From: Microbacterium sp. Root180
GTDB lineage: Bacteria > Actinomycetota > Actinomycetes > Actinomycetales > Microbacteriaceae
Direction of reading: 5' to 3'
DNA length: 64,000 bases
NCBI RefSeq assembly: GCF_001428485.1
Contig: NZ_LMHS01000003.1
Span: forward strand, 1,141,350-1,205,349
The notes below the pieces were generated by a model, which saw only the letters and a list, made by a program, of their open reading frames with translations, did not search any database and had not been told where the DNA came from. Below, piece after piece: positions 10,142-18,829 of this stretch; within the stretch, counting starts at the first letter, position 1; every line of letters starts with the position of its first letter. The position numbers and the translations under genes were made by a program.

Positions 10142-11105
10142 ATCGGCATACACACCGCCGACGCCGTCTGTGGAGGTCGACGTGGTGGTGATAGGCGGGG
10201 GACCGGCGGGGCTGTCGGCCGCACTCAACCTGGGTCGTGCGCGGACCTCGGTCGTCGTGGTGGACGCCGGGAGACCCCGCAATGCGGCCACCCTGCGATC
10301 CCACGGATTCCTCACCCGCGACGGTATTCCGCCGTTGGAGCTGCGCAAGCTCGCCCGTGCTGAGCTGGGAGCGTATCCCGCCGTCTCGGTGTACGACCGG
10401 GCGGTCGTCACGGGCCTGCTGCCGATCGATTCCGAGAACGGCATGCGATTCATCGCTCCGCTGCAGGGGCGTGCGGAGCGCACTCCCCCCGCCGTCGCCG
10501 CGCGGTCCGTCGTCATCGCCACCGGGCTGCGCGAGACGCTCCCGCGCGTGCCGAGCCTGCGCGCGTTCTACGGCATGACGATCTTCAGCTGCGCGGCGTG
10601 CGATGCGTGGGAGCTGCAGGATCGCCGGCTCGCCCTGATCGGGGAGACTCCCGATCTCGCCGCCCGCGCCCGGCTCATCGCGCGCTGGACCGACCGGCTC
10701 ACGGTCTTCACGAACGGCGCCGACGTCGTCGACACCGTCGAGGAGGCCGAGCTCGCGGCATCCGGGATCGTCATCGAGCGTCGGGGGATCGACGACCTGG
10801 AAGGCGACCGCGGCGTCGTGTCGGCCGTCCGCCTGGCGGACGGCACCCGCATCGAGATCGACGGCGGGTTCGTGCGGCCGCAGTGGTCGCCGGCGCTGGA
10901 CTTCCTGAGCGGGCTCGACCTCGCCCGCGACGCCGACGGCACCCTGGTCGTCGACCGGTCCGGGCGCACGTCCGTCCCCGGGGTCTACGCCGCCGGTGAT
11001 GCCGCCTCCCCCGGTCCGCAGCAGCTCATCGTCGCCGCCGGCCAGGGCGCGCGTGCCGCTGCGGTGCTCGTGCACGACCTCGTGGGCGTGAGCACCGCGC
11101 ACTGA
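10134..11105 (+). CDS. Thioredoxin-reductase-like FAD/NAD(P) oxidoreductase
   Basis: Two-dinucleotide-fold flavoprotein of 323 residues. VVVIGGGPAGLSAALNLGRA binds FAD, and CAAC (about residues 156-159) sits where thioredoxin reductases hold their redox-active CxxC. The second nucleotide fold lacks a clean GxGxxG, reading LALIGETPDLAARA. The C-terminal FAD motif GVYAAGDAA is present. The gene overlaps the ferredoxin by 8 nt and closes the sulfur operon. It may regenerate a thiol partner for CysH or use the ferredoxin. Its true substrate cannot be read from the sequence. Confidence 0.82.
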   Translation: MTESAYTPPTPSVEVDVVVIGGGPAGLSAALNLGRARTSVVVVDAGRPRNAATLRSHGFLTRDGIPPLELRKLARAELGAYPAVSVYDRAVVTGLLPIDSENGMRFIAPLQGRAERTPPAVAARSVVIATGLRETLPRVPSLRAFYGMTIFSCAACDAWELQDRRLALIGETPDLAARARLIARWTDRLTVFTNGADVVDTVEEAELAASGIVIERRGIDDLEGDRGVVSAVRLADGTRIEIDGGFVRPQWSPALDFLSGLDLARDADGTLVVDRSGRTSVPGVYAAGDAASPGPQQLIVAAGQGARAAAVLVHDLVGVSTAH

Positions 11106-11112
11106 GGCACGT

Positions 11113-11913
11113 CTACCGCCGGGTCTGCTCCGAGCCCGACAGCCGCTGCGCGAGATAGATGGGGATGATCGACACCAGCACCAGCACGACGGCGATGACC
11201 GAGACGATGGGCGCCTGGTTGGGCCGGAACATGTTGTTGAGGATGTAGATCGGCAGCGTCGTCACGCCGGAGCCGGCGGTGAAGGTCGTGACGATGATCT
11301 CGTCGAAACTCAGCGCGAAGGCCAGCATGCCGCCGGCGAGAAGGGCGGAGCGCAGCTGCGGGAAAGTCACCAGGCGGAAAGTGGTCCAGACCCCGGCGCC
11401 GAGGTCGGCCGAGGCCTCTTCGAGGTTCGTGCCGGTGCGACGCAACCGGGCGATGACGTTGTTGAAGACGGTCACGATGCAGAACGTGGCGTGGGCGATC
11501 ACGACGGTCCAGATCGACAGCGGGACGCCCATGATCGTGCGGAAGAAGTTGTTCAGCGCGATGCCCGTGATGATGCCGGGGAGGGCGATCGGCAGGATGA
11601 TCAGCAGCGAGATCGACTCGCGCCCGAAGAACTCGAACCGCTGGAGGGCGAACGAGATGAGCGTGCCGAGCAGCAGAGCGATCACGGTGGAGATGATCGC
11701 GACCTGCACGCTCGTGAGCACCGCCTCGAGTGCTCCGGCGCTCTGGAAGGCCTTGCCCCACCACTCCAGGGTGAAGCCGGGCGGCGGCCAGGTGAGTGAC
11801 GTCGACGTGGAGAACGAGTTCACCAGCACGACGAACAGCGGCAGGTAGACGGCGAACAGGATCACGCCCGTCACGATCGCGAGGATCGCCCGCGCCGGCC
11901 TTGAGAGTCGCAT
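11113..11913 (-). CDS. PotC-like ABC transporter permease
   Basis: Second membrane subunit of the importer encoded by the next three upstream genes. It has 266 residues and about six membrane segments, with the EAA loop EEASADLGAGVWTTFRLVTFP. The start chosen is the ATG directly after the partner permease stop (8-nt gap). The open frame extends further upstream, but only across the partner gene. It ends seven bases past the convergent oxidoreductase stop, with no visible terminator between them. Confidence 0.88.
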   Translation of the reverse strand: MRLSRPARAILAIVTGVILFAVYLPLFVVLVNSFSTSTSLTWPPPGFTLEWWGKAFQSAGALEAVLTSVQVAIISTVIALLLGTLISFALQRFEFFGRESISLLIILPIALPGIITGIALNNFFRTIMGVPLSIWTVVIAHATFCIVTVFNNVIARLRRTGTNLEEASADLGAGVWTTFRLVTFPQLRSALLAGGMLAFALSFDEIIVTTFTAGSGVTTLPIYILNNMFRPNQAPIVSVIAVVLVLVSIIPIYLAQRLSGSEQTRR

Positions 11914-11921
11914 GCCCCGTC

Positions 11922-12854
11922 CTAGAGGTTGTTCAGGGCGCCCGTGCGCCGCACGAGGGCCAGATAGCCGAAGATGATGACGATCGGGATCAGGGCGATC
12001 GCCGCGGCCAGCGGCAGGTTGCCCGCCGCGCCGATGTTGGCGTAGATGAGGTTGCCGAGCATCTGGTTCGCCCCGCCCACGATGTTGACGGTGATGTAGT
12101 CGCCGAGCGACAGCGCGAACGCGAAGATCGTGCCCGCGATGATCGCCGGGAACGCGAGCGGGAGGACGACGCTGCCGAGCGTGCGCCACGTCCTGCCGCC
12201 GAGATCAGCCGACGCCTCGAGCAGCGAGTCCGGCACGCGCTCGAGCCCCGCGTAGATCGGCAGGATCACATAGGGGAGCCACAGGTAGGACAGCGTGATG
12301 ACCGTCGCCGGCAGACCGTACCCCGGCGTGTGCAGACCGAAGGGTGCCAGCATCCATTCCAGGATCCCCTCCTGCGACAGCACCGAACGCCAGGCGTACG
12401 CCTTCACGAGATAGCTCGCCCACAGCGGCATGAGCACGGCGATCACCAGGATGCGCTGCATCCGCGGAGTCGCCACCTTCGCCATGTAGAACGCGATCGG
12501 CAGCGCGATCGCCACGTCGATCAGCGTGACGAGGAGTGCCACGCCCACCGTCCGCAGCGTCACGGTCTGATACAGCGTGCCCGTGACGACCGTGATGATG
12601 TTGTCGAGGGTCCAGTCGATGACGATCTCGTTGGTGAACGGGTCCACACGCCAGAACGCCGTCACCAGCAGCAGCACGAGCGCCACGATGTACACCACGA
12701 CGAGCCAGAACAACGGCGCCGCCAGCAGCAGCGAGAGCCGCGTGCGCGGATGCGTCGTGAGGAACGACGAGACCCCGCGCGTCCACGGGCGCTTCGGCGT
12801 CGGCGGCTCCGGCGTGCGCGCGGGCTGCGCGGAGGGGATGGTGTCGGTCGTCAC
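11922..12854 (-). CDS. PotB-like ABC transporter permease
   Basis: First membrane subunit of the importer, 310 residues. A Pro-rich cytoplasmic tail of about 30 residues is followed by a long first membrane segment and five more. The docking loop is EASADLGGRTWRTLGSVVLP. The GTG at 12854 was chosen because the sequence turns hydrophilic and non-conserved upstream of it. It sits 71 nt after the binding-protein gene in the direction of transcription. Confidence 0.87.
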   Translation of the reverse strand: MTTDTIPSAQPARTPEPPTPKRPWTRGVSSFLTTHPRTRLSLLLAAPLFWLVVVYIVALVLLLVTAFWRVDPFTNEIVIDWTLDNIITVVTGTLYQTVTLRTVGVALLVTLIDVAIALPIAFYMAKVATPRMQRILVIAVLMPLWASYLVKAYAWRSVLSQEGILEWMLAPFGLHTPGYGLPATVITLSYLWLPYVILPIYAGLERVPDSLLEASADLGGRTWRTLGSVVLPLAFPAIIAGTIFAFALSLGDYITVNIVGGANQMLGNLIYANIGAAGNLPLAAAIALIPIVIIFGYLALVRRTGALNNL

Positions 12855-12925
12855 GGGTTCCTCATCGTGTCGGGAAGACCGGGGACGGCGCGGCTTCGCG
12901 TCGCCGCCCCCGGGTCGGTCGGGCG

Positions 12926-14104
12926 TCAGCCCTTGATCTCGGTCCAGGCCTCGGTCCACTTCGAGTAGTCGACGCACTCGACGTCGGTGCGACCGTCGAC
13001 GCAGTCCGCGATGGGTGTGGTCCAGTACCAGATCTGCGACGCGTACTCCTCGTCACCGGCGTGGTAGGCCTCGCAGTCGTCGCGGTAGTCGCATGCCTCC
13101 TGGCTCGACGGCGCCTCGCCGAAGTAGGCCGTCGCCTGGGCGTTGACCTCGGGGCTGGCGATCCAGTCGAGCCACGCGTATGCGCAGTTCGGGCTCTTCG
13201 CCTCGGACGCGATCATCCAGGTGTCCGACCAACCGGTCGCACCCTCCTCGGGCAGCACGACCTCGGTGGTCGCGTCGCTCCCCGCGAGCACGTTCTGGAT
13301 GACCTGCCACGTCGTGCCGGCGACGGAGTCACCGGTCTCGAACGCCTGGATCTCCTTGAGGTAGTCCGACCAGTACTCGCCCACGTGCTCGCGCTGGGCC
13401 TTGAGCAGGTCGACCGCCGCGGTGAACTGCTCCTCGTCGAGGGCGTACGGGTTCTGGATGCCGAGCTCCGGCTGGTGCGCCATGAGGTACACCGCGGCAT
13501 CCGCGATGTAGATCGGCGAGTCGTACGCCGTGATCTTGCCCGAGTACTCGCTCGCACCGTCGAACACGATGTCCCATGAGGTGGGCGCCGGGGAGACGAC
13601 ATCCGTGTTGTACAGGAGAAGGTTGGCGCCGTAGCCGTGCGGCACGCCGTACGACTGTCCGTCGACCGAGTTCCACTCCTTCTCCTTGAGGAAGTCGTAG
13701 ATGCCCGCATAGCTCGGGATGAGGTCGGTGTTGACGGGGGCGACGTCACCGGCGGCGATCAGGCGAAGTGTCGCGTCGCCCGACGCGGCGATCACGTCAT
13801 AGTCGCCCGTCTTCATGAGGTTGACCGCCTCGTCGGAGGTGCCGTAGGTCTTCGAGGCGACCTCGCAGCCGGTCTCCTCCTCGAATCCGGTGACCCAGTC
13901 CACGGCCGGGTCGTTGCTGCCGTCCTCGACGTAGCCGGGCCACGCCAGGATCGAGACCGAGCCCTCGTACTCGCCGAGCTCTTCAGCCTCCTCGGACGGT
14001 GCGGCGCTGCCGCCGCCCGACGTGCCGCAGCCCGCCAGGACGGCGATCGCTCCGATCGCCAGCGCGGTGCCGGCGAAGCGGCGACCGCGTGATGAGTGCA
14101 TCAT
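12926..14104 (-). CDS. PotD-like extracellular solute-binding lipoprotein
   Basis: Periplasmic-type binding protein of 392 residues anchored as a lipoprotein: signal region 1-24, lipobox LAGC. The mature region has the PotD-family opening SILAWPGYVEDG, where the aromatic/acidic residues normally shape a polyamine or amino-acid-derived ligand pocket. The start is the first ATG of an ATGATG pair, preceded by GAGAGG. It is encoded 68 nt downstream of the ATPase. The substrate is probably a polyamine, but related binders take other small cations or amines, so I leave the ligand open. Confidence 0.86.
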   Translation of the reverse strand: MMHSSRGRRFAGTALAIGAIAVLAGCGTSGGGSAAPSEEAEELGEYEGSVSILAWPGYVEDGSNDPAVDWVTGFEEETGCEVASKTYGTSDEAVNLMKTGDYDVIAASGDATLRLIAAGDVAPVNTDLIPSYAGIYDFLKEKEWNSVDGQSYGVPHGYGANLLLYNTDVVSPAPTSWDIVFDGASEYSGKITAYDSPIYIADAAVYLMAHQPELGIQNPYALDEEQFTAAVDLLKAQREHVGEYWSDYLKEIQAFETGDSVAGTTWQVIQNVLAGSDATTEVVLPEEGATGWSDTWMIASEAKSPNCAYAWLDWIASPEVNAQATAYFGEAPSSQEACDYRDDCEAYHAGDEEYASQIWYWTTPIADCVDGRTDVECVDYSKWTEAWTEIKG

Positions 14105-14172
14105 GGGTGTTCCTCTCTCGGTGCGGGAATTGCTGTGTTCTCCGGGGGCGGCGCCCCGCGGTCTGTGCCGGC

Positions 14173-15204
14173 TCACGTGCCGGGCGGAATCAGCGACACG
14201 ACGTCGGAGTCGTGCCAGGTCACGTGCACGCGGTCACCGCGGTCGTCGGGGGTCCGCGAGCGGTCGTTGGGCTCGAGTACCGTCACGCGCATCCCGGCAT
14301 CGAGGTCGATGACACGACGGATGCCGGTGCCGATGTAGATCGACTCGACGAGCGTGCCGGGGGCGGAGCGCTCGCCCTCGCCCGTCGCCGCCTGCGCGCG
14401 CAGCGTGAGCTTCTCGGGGCGGATCGAGTGCTCGCCGGCCCGCCCGATGAGCGAGGTCGAACGGTCGTGGTCGAAGAGGTTGGACGTGCCGACGAAGTCG
14501 GCCACGAACCGCGAGGCGGGCTCCTCGTACAGCTCCCACGGCGTGCCGAGCTGCTCGATGCGGCCGTCGTGGAACACCGCGACACGGTCGGAGAGCGTGA
14601 GCGCCTCCTCCTGGTCGTGGGTGACGAAGATGAAGGTGATCCCGAGGTCGCGCTGGATCTGCTTGAGTTCGACCTGCATCTGCTCGCGAAGCTTGAGGTC
14701 GAGCGCGCCCAGCGGCTCGTCCAGCAGCAGCACCTTCGGCTGCACGACGGTGGCTCGTGCGAGGGCGACCCGCTGTCGCTGTCCGCCTGACAGCTGCGCG
14801 GGCTTTCGCGAGGCCATCTGCTCCAGGTGCACCGCCTCGAGCGCCGCCATCGCGCGCCTCCGCCGCTCGGTGCGTCCGACGCCGCGGACGCGCAGTCCGT
14901 AGGCGACGTTCTCGAGCACTGACATGTGCGGGAAGAGCGCGTAGTCCTGGAAGACCGTGTTGACGTCCCGGTCGAAGGGCGCCTTGTTCGTGACGTCCTG
15001 GCCGAAGAGCTCGATCGTGCCGTTCGTCGGCTGCTCGAACCCGGCGATGAGCCGCAGCACCGTGGTCTTGCCCGAACCCGACGGGCCGAGCATGGAGAAG
15101 AACTCACCCGCGCCGATCTCGAGGTCGACGTGATCGACCGCCGTGACGGCGCCGAACTCCTTCGTGAGTCCGGTCAGCCGGATGGCGGGCTGCAGCTCGG
15201 TCAT
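14173..15204 (-). CDS. PotA-like ABC transporter ATP-binding protein
   Basis: ATPase of the importer, 343 residues and first gene of the four-gene unit. Walker A is GPSGSGKTT, the signature is LSGGQRQR, Walker B is LLLDEPLG and the H-loop is FVTHDQ. After residue 240 there is a C-terminal OB-type regulatory domain as in PotA/MalK. The ATG at 15204 has AAGGAGAGG upstream. The promoter in front has a perfect TTGACA -35 (15251-15256 on this strand) and a palindromic operator in its spacer. Confidence 0.92.
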   Translation of the reverse strand: MTELQPAIRLTGLTKEFGAVTAVDHVDLEIGAGEFFSMLGPSGSGKTTVLRLIAGFEQPTNGTIELFGQDVTNKAPFDRDVNTVFQDYALFPHMSVLENVAYGLRVRGVGRTERRRRAMAALEAVHLEQMASRKPAQLSGGQRQRVALARATVVQPKVLLLDEPLGALDLKLREQMQVELKQIQRDLGITFIFVTHDQEEALTLSDRVAVFHDGRIEQLGTPWELYEEPASRFVADFVGTSNLFDHDRSTSLIGRAGEHSIRPEKLTLRAQAATGEGERSAPGTLVESIYIGTGIRRVIDLDAGMRVTVLEPNDRSRTPDDRGDRVHVTWHDSDVVSLIPPGT

Positions 15205-15236
15205 TGACCTCTCCTTCGATGTCGATGCAACTAAAT

Positions 15237-15252
15237 CATATGGATCCATATG
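15237..15252. promoter_or_regulatory. 16-bp palindromic operator CATATGGATCCATATG
   Basis: Perfect 16-bp palindrome in the divergent region between the ABC importer and the GntR gene. On the minus strand it abuts a perfect -35 TTGACA (15256-15251) and fills the spacer before a weak TAGTTG -10, 17 bases away. A regulator bound here would block the transporter promoter. AT content is far above the surroundings. The adjacent GntR/FCD protein is the natural candidate ligand-binder for the site. Confidence 0.75.
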
Positions 15253-15326
15253 TCAAAAGATCACCCCGCGTGTTACGGTCATGTCACGGTTGGAGAGGAC
15301 GGGCTTTTCGCACCGGGAAGGACCTG

Positions 15327-16085
15327 ATGCCGCACGCCACAGGACGCGTCGACGCGGCGCGCGCGGTCGTCTTCTCGCCGCTGGACGGCACGGGCCGCGC
15401 GGAGCTCGTCGAGCAGCGACTGACCGACGCGATCGTGAGCGGAGTCCTCCACGACGGCGAGCGCCTGCCGAACGAATCCGACCTGTCCAAGAGCCTGGGC
15501 GTCGCCCTCGTGACGGCGCGGGAAGCGCTCGAGGGCCTGCGCGACAAGGGCTTCGTCCTCACGCGCCGCGGCCGCGATGGCGGCAGCTTCGTCACCTACG
15601 ACCGTGAGACGGCGGCGCGGATGGTGTCGCTGCGCCTGCGTGACACGAGCCGCATCGAGTTGCGCGACCTCGCCCTGCACGTGTCCGCGATCGCCGGCGC
15701 CGCCGCGGAGACGGCCGCGAGCCGGGCGAGCGAGGACGATGTCGAGAGCCTCACGCGGCTGGCCGCCGGTGCCGACCTCGCGACCGCAGGAGGCGCGCGG
15801 CGTGCCGTCAGCCGGTTCCAGCTCGAGGTCGCCGCCGTCAGCCAGTCGCCCCGCCTCGTGCACGAGGAGATGCGCCTGCAGAGCGAGGCCGCTCCGCTGC
15901 TCTGGATGTGCCTGCGTGAACAGGAGTACCGTGACCGCAGCGCTTTCGCGCGCACCCGGGTCATCGCCGCCATCCAGGACGTTGCACCGGAGGCTGCCCG
16001 CGCAGCGACGATCGCGCACATCGACGGCGCGTTCGAGTGGCTGATCGACGAACGAGCACGTATCGACGCGGGAGGCTCACCATGA
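15327..16085 (+). CDS. GntR-family (FadR/FCD type) transcriptional regulator
   Basis: DNA-binding repressor or activator of 252 residues. The N-terminal winged helix includes the GntR pattern GERLPNESDLSKSLGVALVTAREAL followed by RRGRDGGSFV (split here for length: the helix-turn-helix spans about residues 48-75). A helical FCD-type ligand domain follows from about residue 105. The start ATG has GGGAAGGA upstream. It is divergent from the Pot-type importer and shares a palindromic site with it. It overlaps the Cache-domain gene by 4 nt (ATGA), so the two proteins are made together. Confidence 0.87.
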   Translation: MPHATGRVDAARAVVFSPLDGTGRAELVEQRLTDAIVSGVLHDGERLPNESDLSKSLGVALVTAREALEGLRDKGFVLTRRGRDGGSFVTYDRETAARMVSLRLRDTSRIELRDLALHVSAIAGAAAETAASRASEDDVESLTRLAAGADLATAGGARRAVSRFQLEVAAVSQSPRLVHEEMRLQSEAAPLLWMCLREQEYRDRSAFARTRVIAAIQDVAPEAARAATIAHIDGAFEWLIDERARIDAGGSP

Positions 16086-16822
16086 CCACGACCACGACCC
16101 GGTCGCACGTCGACGTCGTCGCACACGTCGCCGCGACGATCGACGGCATCTTCGCCATGATCGACGCCTGGCGGGACCGACTCGAAGCAGAGCTGACGGA
16201 TGCCGCGCTCACGGCCGCCCAGATCGATCCGCTCGTCGAGACTTTCGCGGTACCGGCCGTGTCGGGAGAGACCCTGCTCACGGGTGCCGGGTTCGTGGCG
16301 ACACCCGGCGTGCTGGACGACGCGGAGTGGCACCTTGCCTGGTGGCTGGGCGGGACCGGCAGGGAGCTGCGCCGCCTGGCGACGATCGACGACCCGTCGC
16401 ACGAGCAGTTCCGCGACTACACCACGCTGGAATGGTGGCGAGTGCCCACGGCGACGGGCGGCAGGCACCTCACCGGTCCGTACGTGGACTACCTGTGCAC
16501 CGACGACTACACCGTCACCGTCACGACGCCGGTGCGAGTCGGCGGCCGGATCATCGGGGTGGTGGGCGCCGACGCTCTGGTGGACCGGCTGGAGCGGGAG
16601 CTGCTGCCCGCGATGCGCGCCGGCGCGACACCCGCGACGCTGGTGAACACGTCGGGCCGGGTCGTGACGTCGACGGATGCCCGCCGCGAACCGGGCTCCA
16701 TCCTGCGCACCGAGGGACTCGTCGACGCCATCCGGCGTGCTGCCGTGGATCCGGTCCCCATCGCCGGTGGCGCCGTGCTCGCCTGCGGAGACACGTCGCT
16801 GGCGCTGCTCGTCGGAGTCTGA
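16082..16822 (+). CDS. Soluble Cache/PDC sensor-domain protein
   Basis: A 246-residue protein that appears to be a free-standing small-molecule sensor domain. The stretch YVDYLCTDDYTVTVTTPV followed by GGRIIGVVGADAL resembles the core strands of Cache (PDC) domains, which bind amines, amino acids or organic acids outside the cell in chemoreceptors and kinases. Here there is no signal peptide, membrane segment or output domain. It is translationally coupled to the GntR regulator and opposite a Pot-type importer, which suggests cytosolic sensing of the transported compound. That role is inference. Confidence 0.72.
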   Translation: MTTTTTRSHVDVVAHVAATIDGIFAMIDAWRDRLEAELTDAALTAAQIDPLVETFAVPAVSGETLLTGAGFVATPGVLDDAEWHLAWWLGGTGRELRRLATIDDPSHEQFRDYTTLEWWRVPTATGGRHLTGPYVDYLCTDDYTVTVTTPVRVGGRIIGVVGADALVDRLERELLPAMRAGATPATLVNTSGRVVTSTDARREPGSILRTEGLVDAIRRAAVDPVPIAGGAVLACGDTSLALLVGV

Positions 16823-16827
16823 GCGGG

Positions 16828-17673
16828 CTACGGCGACCGCGTGAAGACGCGGACCTCGTCGCCCTCGACCGTGACGCGCACACCGGTGCCGATGGGGAAG
16901 CGGTCGCGGAGCGCGGCGGGCGATCGCTCGGTGACGGTGAAGGACGCCGTCGGCGCAAAGGCGCTGGCCCCGCACCCCGTGGTGAGGATCTCGTTCGCCG
17001 CCGCGGAGCCGTCCTCGCTCTCGCCACGCACCACGAACACGCAGACGATCTCGGAGTCGGGGCTTCCCCACGCGTTGGGCACCACCAGCACCCGCGTGCC
17101 CTCGAACACCTCGAAGACGCGTGCGCCCTCCTGCGGGTCCCCGAACATGTTCGTCGGCCATTCGGTGATCTCGACCTCGGGAAGCACCGCCACCGGAATG
17201 CCGCCGAACGATGACGTCGCCATCGTGATCCCTGCGCCCACCACGAGGGCGAGAGCGACGGATGCCGCCCACACCCAGATCGTGCGGCGCGACAGGGTCC
17301 CACGGGCGACCGTGGTGTCCGCGAGCGGCTCCGCGTCGTCCGGCGGCCGTGCACCGTCCGGCGGCCGTGCACCGTCCGGCTCCTGTGCACCGTCCGTCCC
17401 CGCGTGCCGACCAGCCTCCGCCAGAGGTGGGGACGTCGGGAACGGCGCCTGGTCGCGCGGCTCCACATTCCACGTTTCGTCGGCCCGGACGGGGGGATGC
17501 TCGTCCTCGGGCGTCGAGGCAGTCGGGGGCGCGGCATCCGGTATCGGCGGCACCGTCTCGAGCTCGCGCAGCCGCGCCTGCGCGACGGGATCGAGGTGGA
17601 TATCGGCGTCGGGTCCGTACGCGCGCTCGCGCAGAGCGCGGAGCTCATCGTTGCCGCGGACGTCCATCTTCAC
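16828..17673 (-). CDS. Single-pass membrane protein, unknown function
   Basis: I do not recognise this 281-residue protein. About 135 hydrophilic, Pro/Glu-rich cytoplasmic residues precede one membrane segment (IWVWAASVALALVVGAGITM) and an extracytoplasmic domain of about 120 residues with two cysteines. The proline-rich part holds an imperfect six-residue repeat (PDGARP), encoded by an 18-bp tandem repeat around 17346-17395. The start is GTG at 17673 or ATG at 17667; a G-rich stretch precedes both. The gene converges on the Cache gene with a 5-nt gap. Confidence 0.7.
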   Translation of the reverse strand: MKMDVRGNDELRALRERAYGPDADIHLDPVAQARLRELETVPPIPDAAPPTASTPEDEHPPVRADETWNVEPRDQAPFPTSPPLAEAGRHAGTDGAQEPDGARPPDGARPPDDAEPLADTTVARGTLSRRTIWVWAASVALALVVGAGITMATSSFGGIPVAVLPEVEITEWPTNMFGDPQEGARVFEVFEGTRVLVVPNAWGSPDSEIVCVFVVRGESEDGSAAANEILTTGCGASAFAPTASFTVTERSPAALRDRFPIGTGVRVTVEGDEVRVFTRSP

Positions 17674-17768
17674 ACCCCCACGTGTGGTGCCGACAGCCCC
17701 CGAGCGAGCTGGGCGGTCATCGTCAACTCACCGTCTGGTACAGCATCCTCCGTCGAAAAAAACGATAG

Positions 17769-17797
17769 TCGACGTGGGGCGCGCAGATCCCTATACT
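17769..17797 (+). promoter_or_regulatory. Orphan sigma-A-like promoter (TCGACG-N17-TATACT)
   Basis: The -35-like TCGACG and the -10 TATACT are 17 bases apart. No open reading frame with a plausible start lies downstream on this strand before the dcd gene, which is on the opposite strand. Confidence 0.4.
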
Positions 17798-17911
17798 GCG
17801 AAATGCAGTAGCCATCGGGTTGATCGCGGCCGCATCGTGTGGGGACACGGGCCGCGGACTGGGGTAAGCGCGACCGGTGGTCGCCTTGCGCCTGATGATG
17901 CTGGGGCAGCC

Positions 17912-17950
17912 ATCGGGGTGGCTCCGCCACCTCGGCGGAGCCGCCCCGAT
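17912..17950. terminator. Strong hairpin between dcd and the orphan promoter region
   Basis: The arms ATCGGGGTGGCTCCGC and GCGGAGCCGCCCCGAT form a 16-bp stem with one G-T position and a seven-base loop. It lies 44 bases past the dcd stop and could end dcd transcripts, or plus-strand transcripts from the promoter at 17769. No U tract follows on either strand. Confidence 0.55.
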
Positions 17951-17994
17951 CGCCTCCCCGCCGTATTCCGCCGCGCAGCGCTCACCCGCCGAGC

Positions 17995-18600
17995 TCACCC
18001 GCCGAGCGAACCGGCTTCGGTGGATCCCACGTCGGTGCGGTGGAAGTTCTGGAACGAGCGGGATGCCGTCGGCCCGCGCTGCCCTTGGTAGCGGTTCCCG
18101 TACGGCCCGCTGCCGTAGGGATTCTCGGCGGGCGACGTGAGCCGGAAGTAGCAGACCTGGCCGATCTTCATGCCCGGCCACAGCTTGATCGGCAGCGTCG
18201 CGACGTTGGACAGCTCCAGCGTCACGTGGCCCGAGAAGCCCGGGTCGATGAAGCCGGCGGTGGAGTGGGTCAGCAGGCCCAGGCGACCGAGCGACGACTT
18301 GCCCTCGAGACGCGCGGCGACGTCATCGGGCAGGGTGATCTGCTCGAACGTCGACCCGAGCGCGAACTCCCCCGGGTGCAGAATGAACGGCTCCGTCGGG
18401 TCGACCTCGATGAGGCGTGTCAGCTCGGGCTGGTCCTCTGCCGGATCGATGAACGGGTACTTGTGGTTGTCGAACAGCCGGAAGTAGCGGTCGAGCCGCA
18501 CGTCGACGCTCGACGGCTGCACCATCGCGGGGTCCCAGGGATCGAGTCCGATGCGGCCCGCGTCGATTTCGAGCCGGATGTCGCGGTCACTGAGCAGCAC
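17995..18600 (-). CDS. dcd: dCTP deaminase
   Basis: Deaminates dCTP to dUTP (some actinobacterial members go on to dUMP) for thymidylate synthesis. The 201 residues include [20 protein letters not shown] followed by the conserved DPGFSGH. The length is slightly above the usual 190 because of a C-terminal tail. The start GTG at 18600 has no ribosome binding site but sits six bases after a TAGGCT -10 box, indicating a leaderless mRNA. A 13-bp direct repeat (CTCACCCGCCGAG, 17981-18006) spans the stop codon. Confidence 0.94.
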   Translation of the reverse strand: MLLSDRDIRLEIDAGRIGLDPWDPAMVQPSSVDVRLDRYFRLFDNHKYPFIDPAEDQPELTRLIEVDPTEPFILHPGEFALGSTFEQITLPDDVAARLEGKSSLGRLGLLTHSTAGFIDPGFSGHVTLELSNVATLPIKLWPGMKIGQVCYFRLTSPAENPYGSGPYGNRYQGQRGPTASRSFQNFHRTDVGSTEAGSLGG

Positions 18601-18606
18601 GGGGCC

Positions 18607-18612
18607 AGCCTA
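18607..18612 (-). promoter_or_regulatory. -10 box TAGGCT, leaderless start of dcd
   Basis: TAGGCT on the minus strand, then six bases, then the GTG start. No Shine-Dalgarno sequence fits in the gap. Confidence 0.6.
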
Positions 18613-18829
18613 CTGGGGGGGCGCGGGCGTTCCGGGCGGATGACGGAAGCCGTGTGGGACCGGAACACGACTCCCGCCGTTCCGGAGTCACTTTCTCCGC
18701 GATCCGGCGACGCTTCCTCCCCAGGTCGATGTTTCCGCCTCCTCCACAGGAGTGCCGGTAGCGTGACTTTTGACAGGTGACCTGGGCTTTTCTGTCGCCG
18801 ATGTCGGTGGCTCTCGGCAAGCTGGAGTC

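Larger units (their letters stand above)
17674..17994. other. 321-bp intergenic region with orphan promoter and hairpin
   Basis: No convincing coding sequence. On the plus strand TCGACG, 17 bases and TATACT (17769-17797) form a good promoter-like arrangement that leads into no gene. A 16-bp stem hairpin follows at 17912-17950. A short transcript of roughly 110-150 nt from about 17804 would fit between them. Confidence 0.4.

Noticed and set aside
11803..12968. Long plus-strand open frame across the permease genes
   Set aside because: It is fully antisense to two clear ABC permeases and is low-complexity in Arg and His.
17723..17760. Seven-codon leader peptide MLYQTVS with GGAGG in front
   Set aside because: The ribosome site abuts the ATG with no spacing and no regulated gene follows on that strand at a sensible distance.
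17670..18181. Short open frames in the region before dcd on the minus strand
   Set aside because: Composition and codon use look like shadow frames of GC-rich DNA, and no start or ribosome site supports them.
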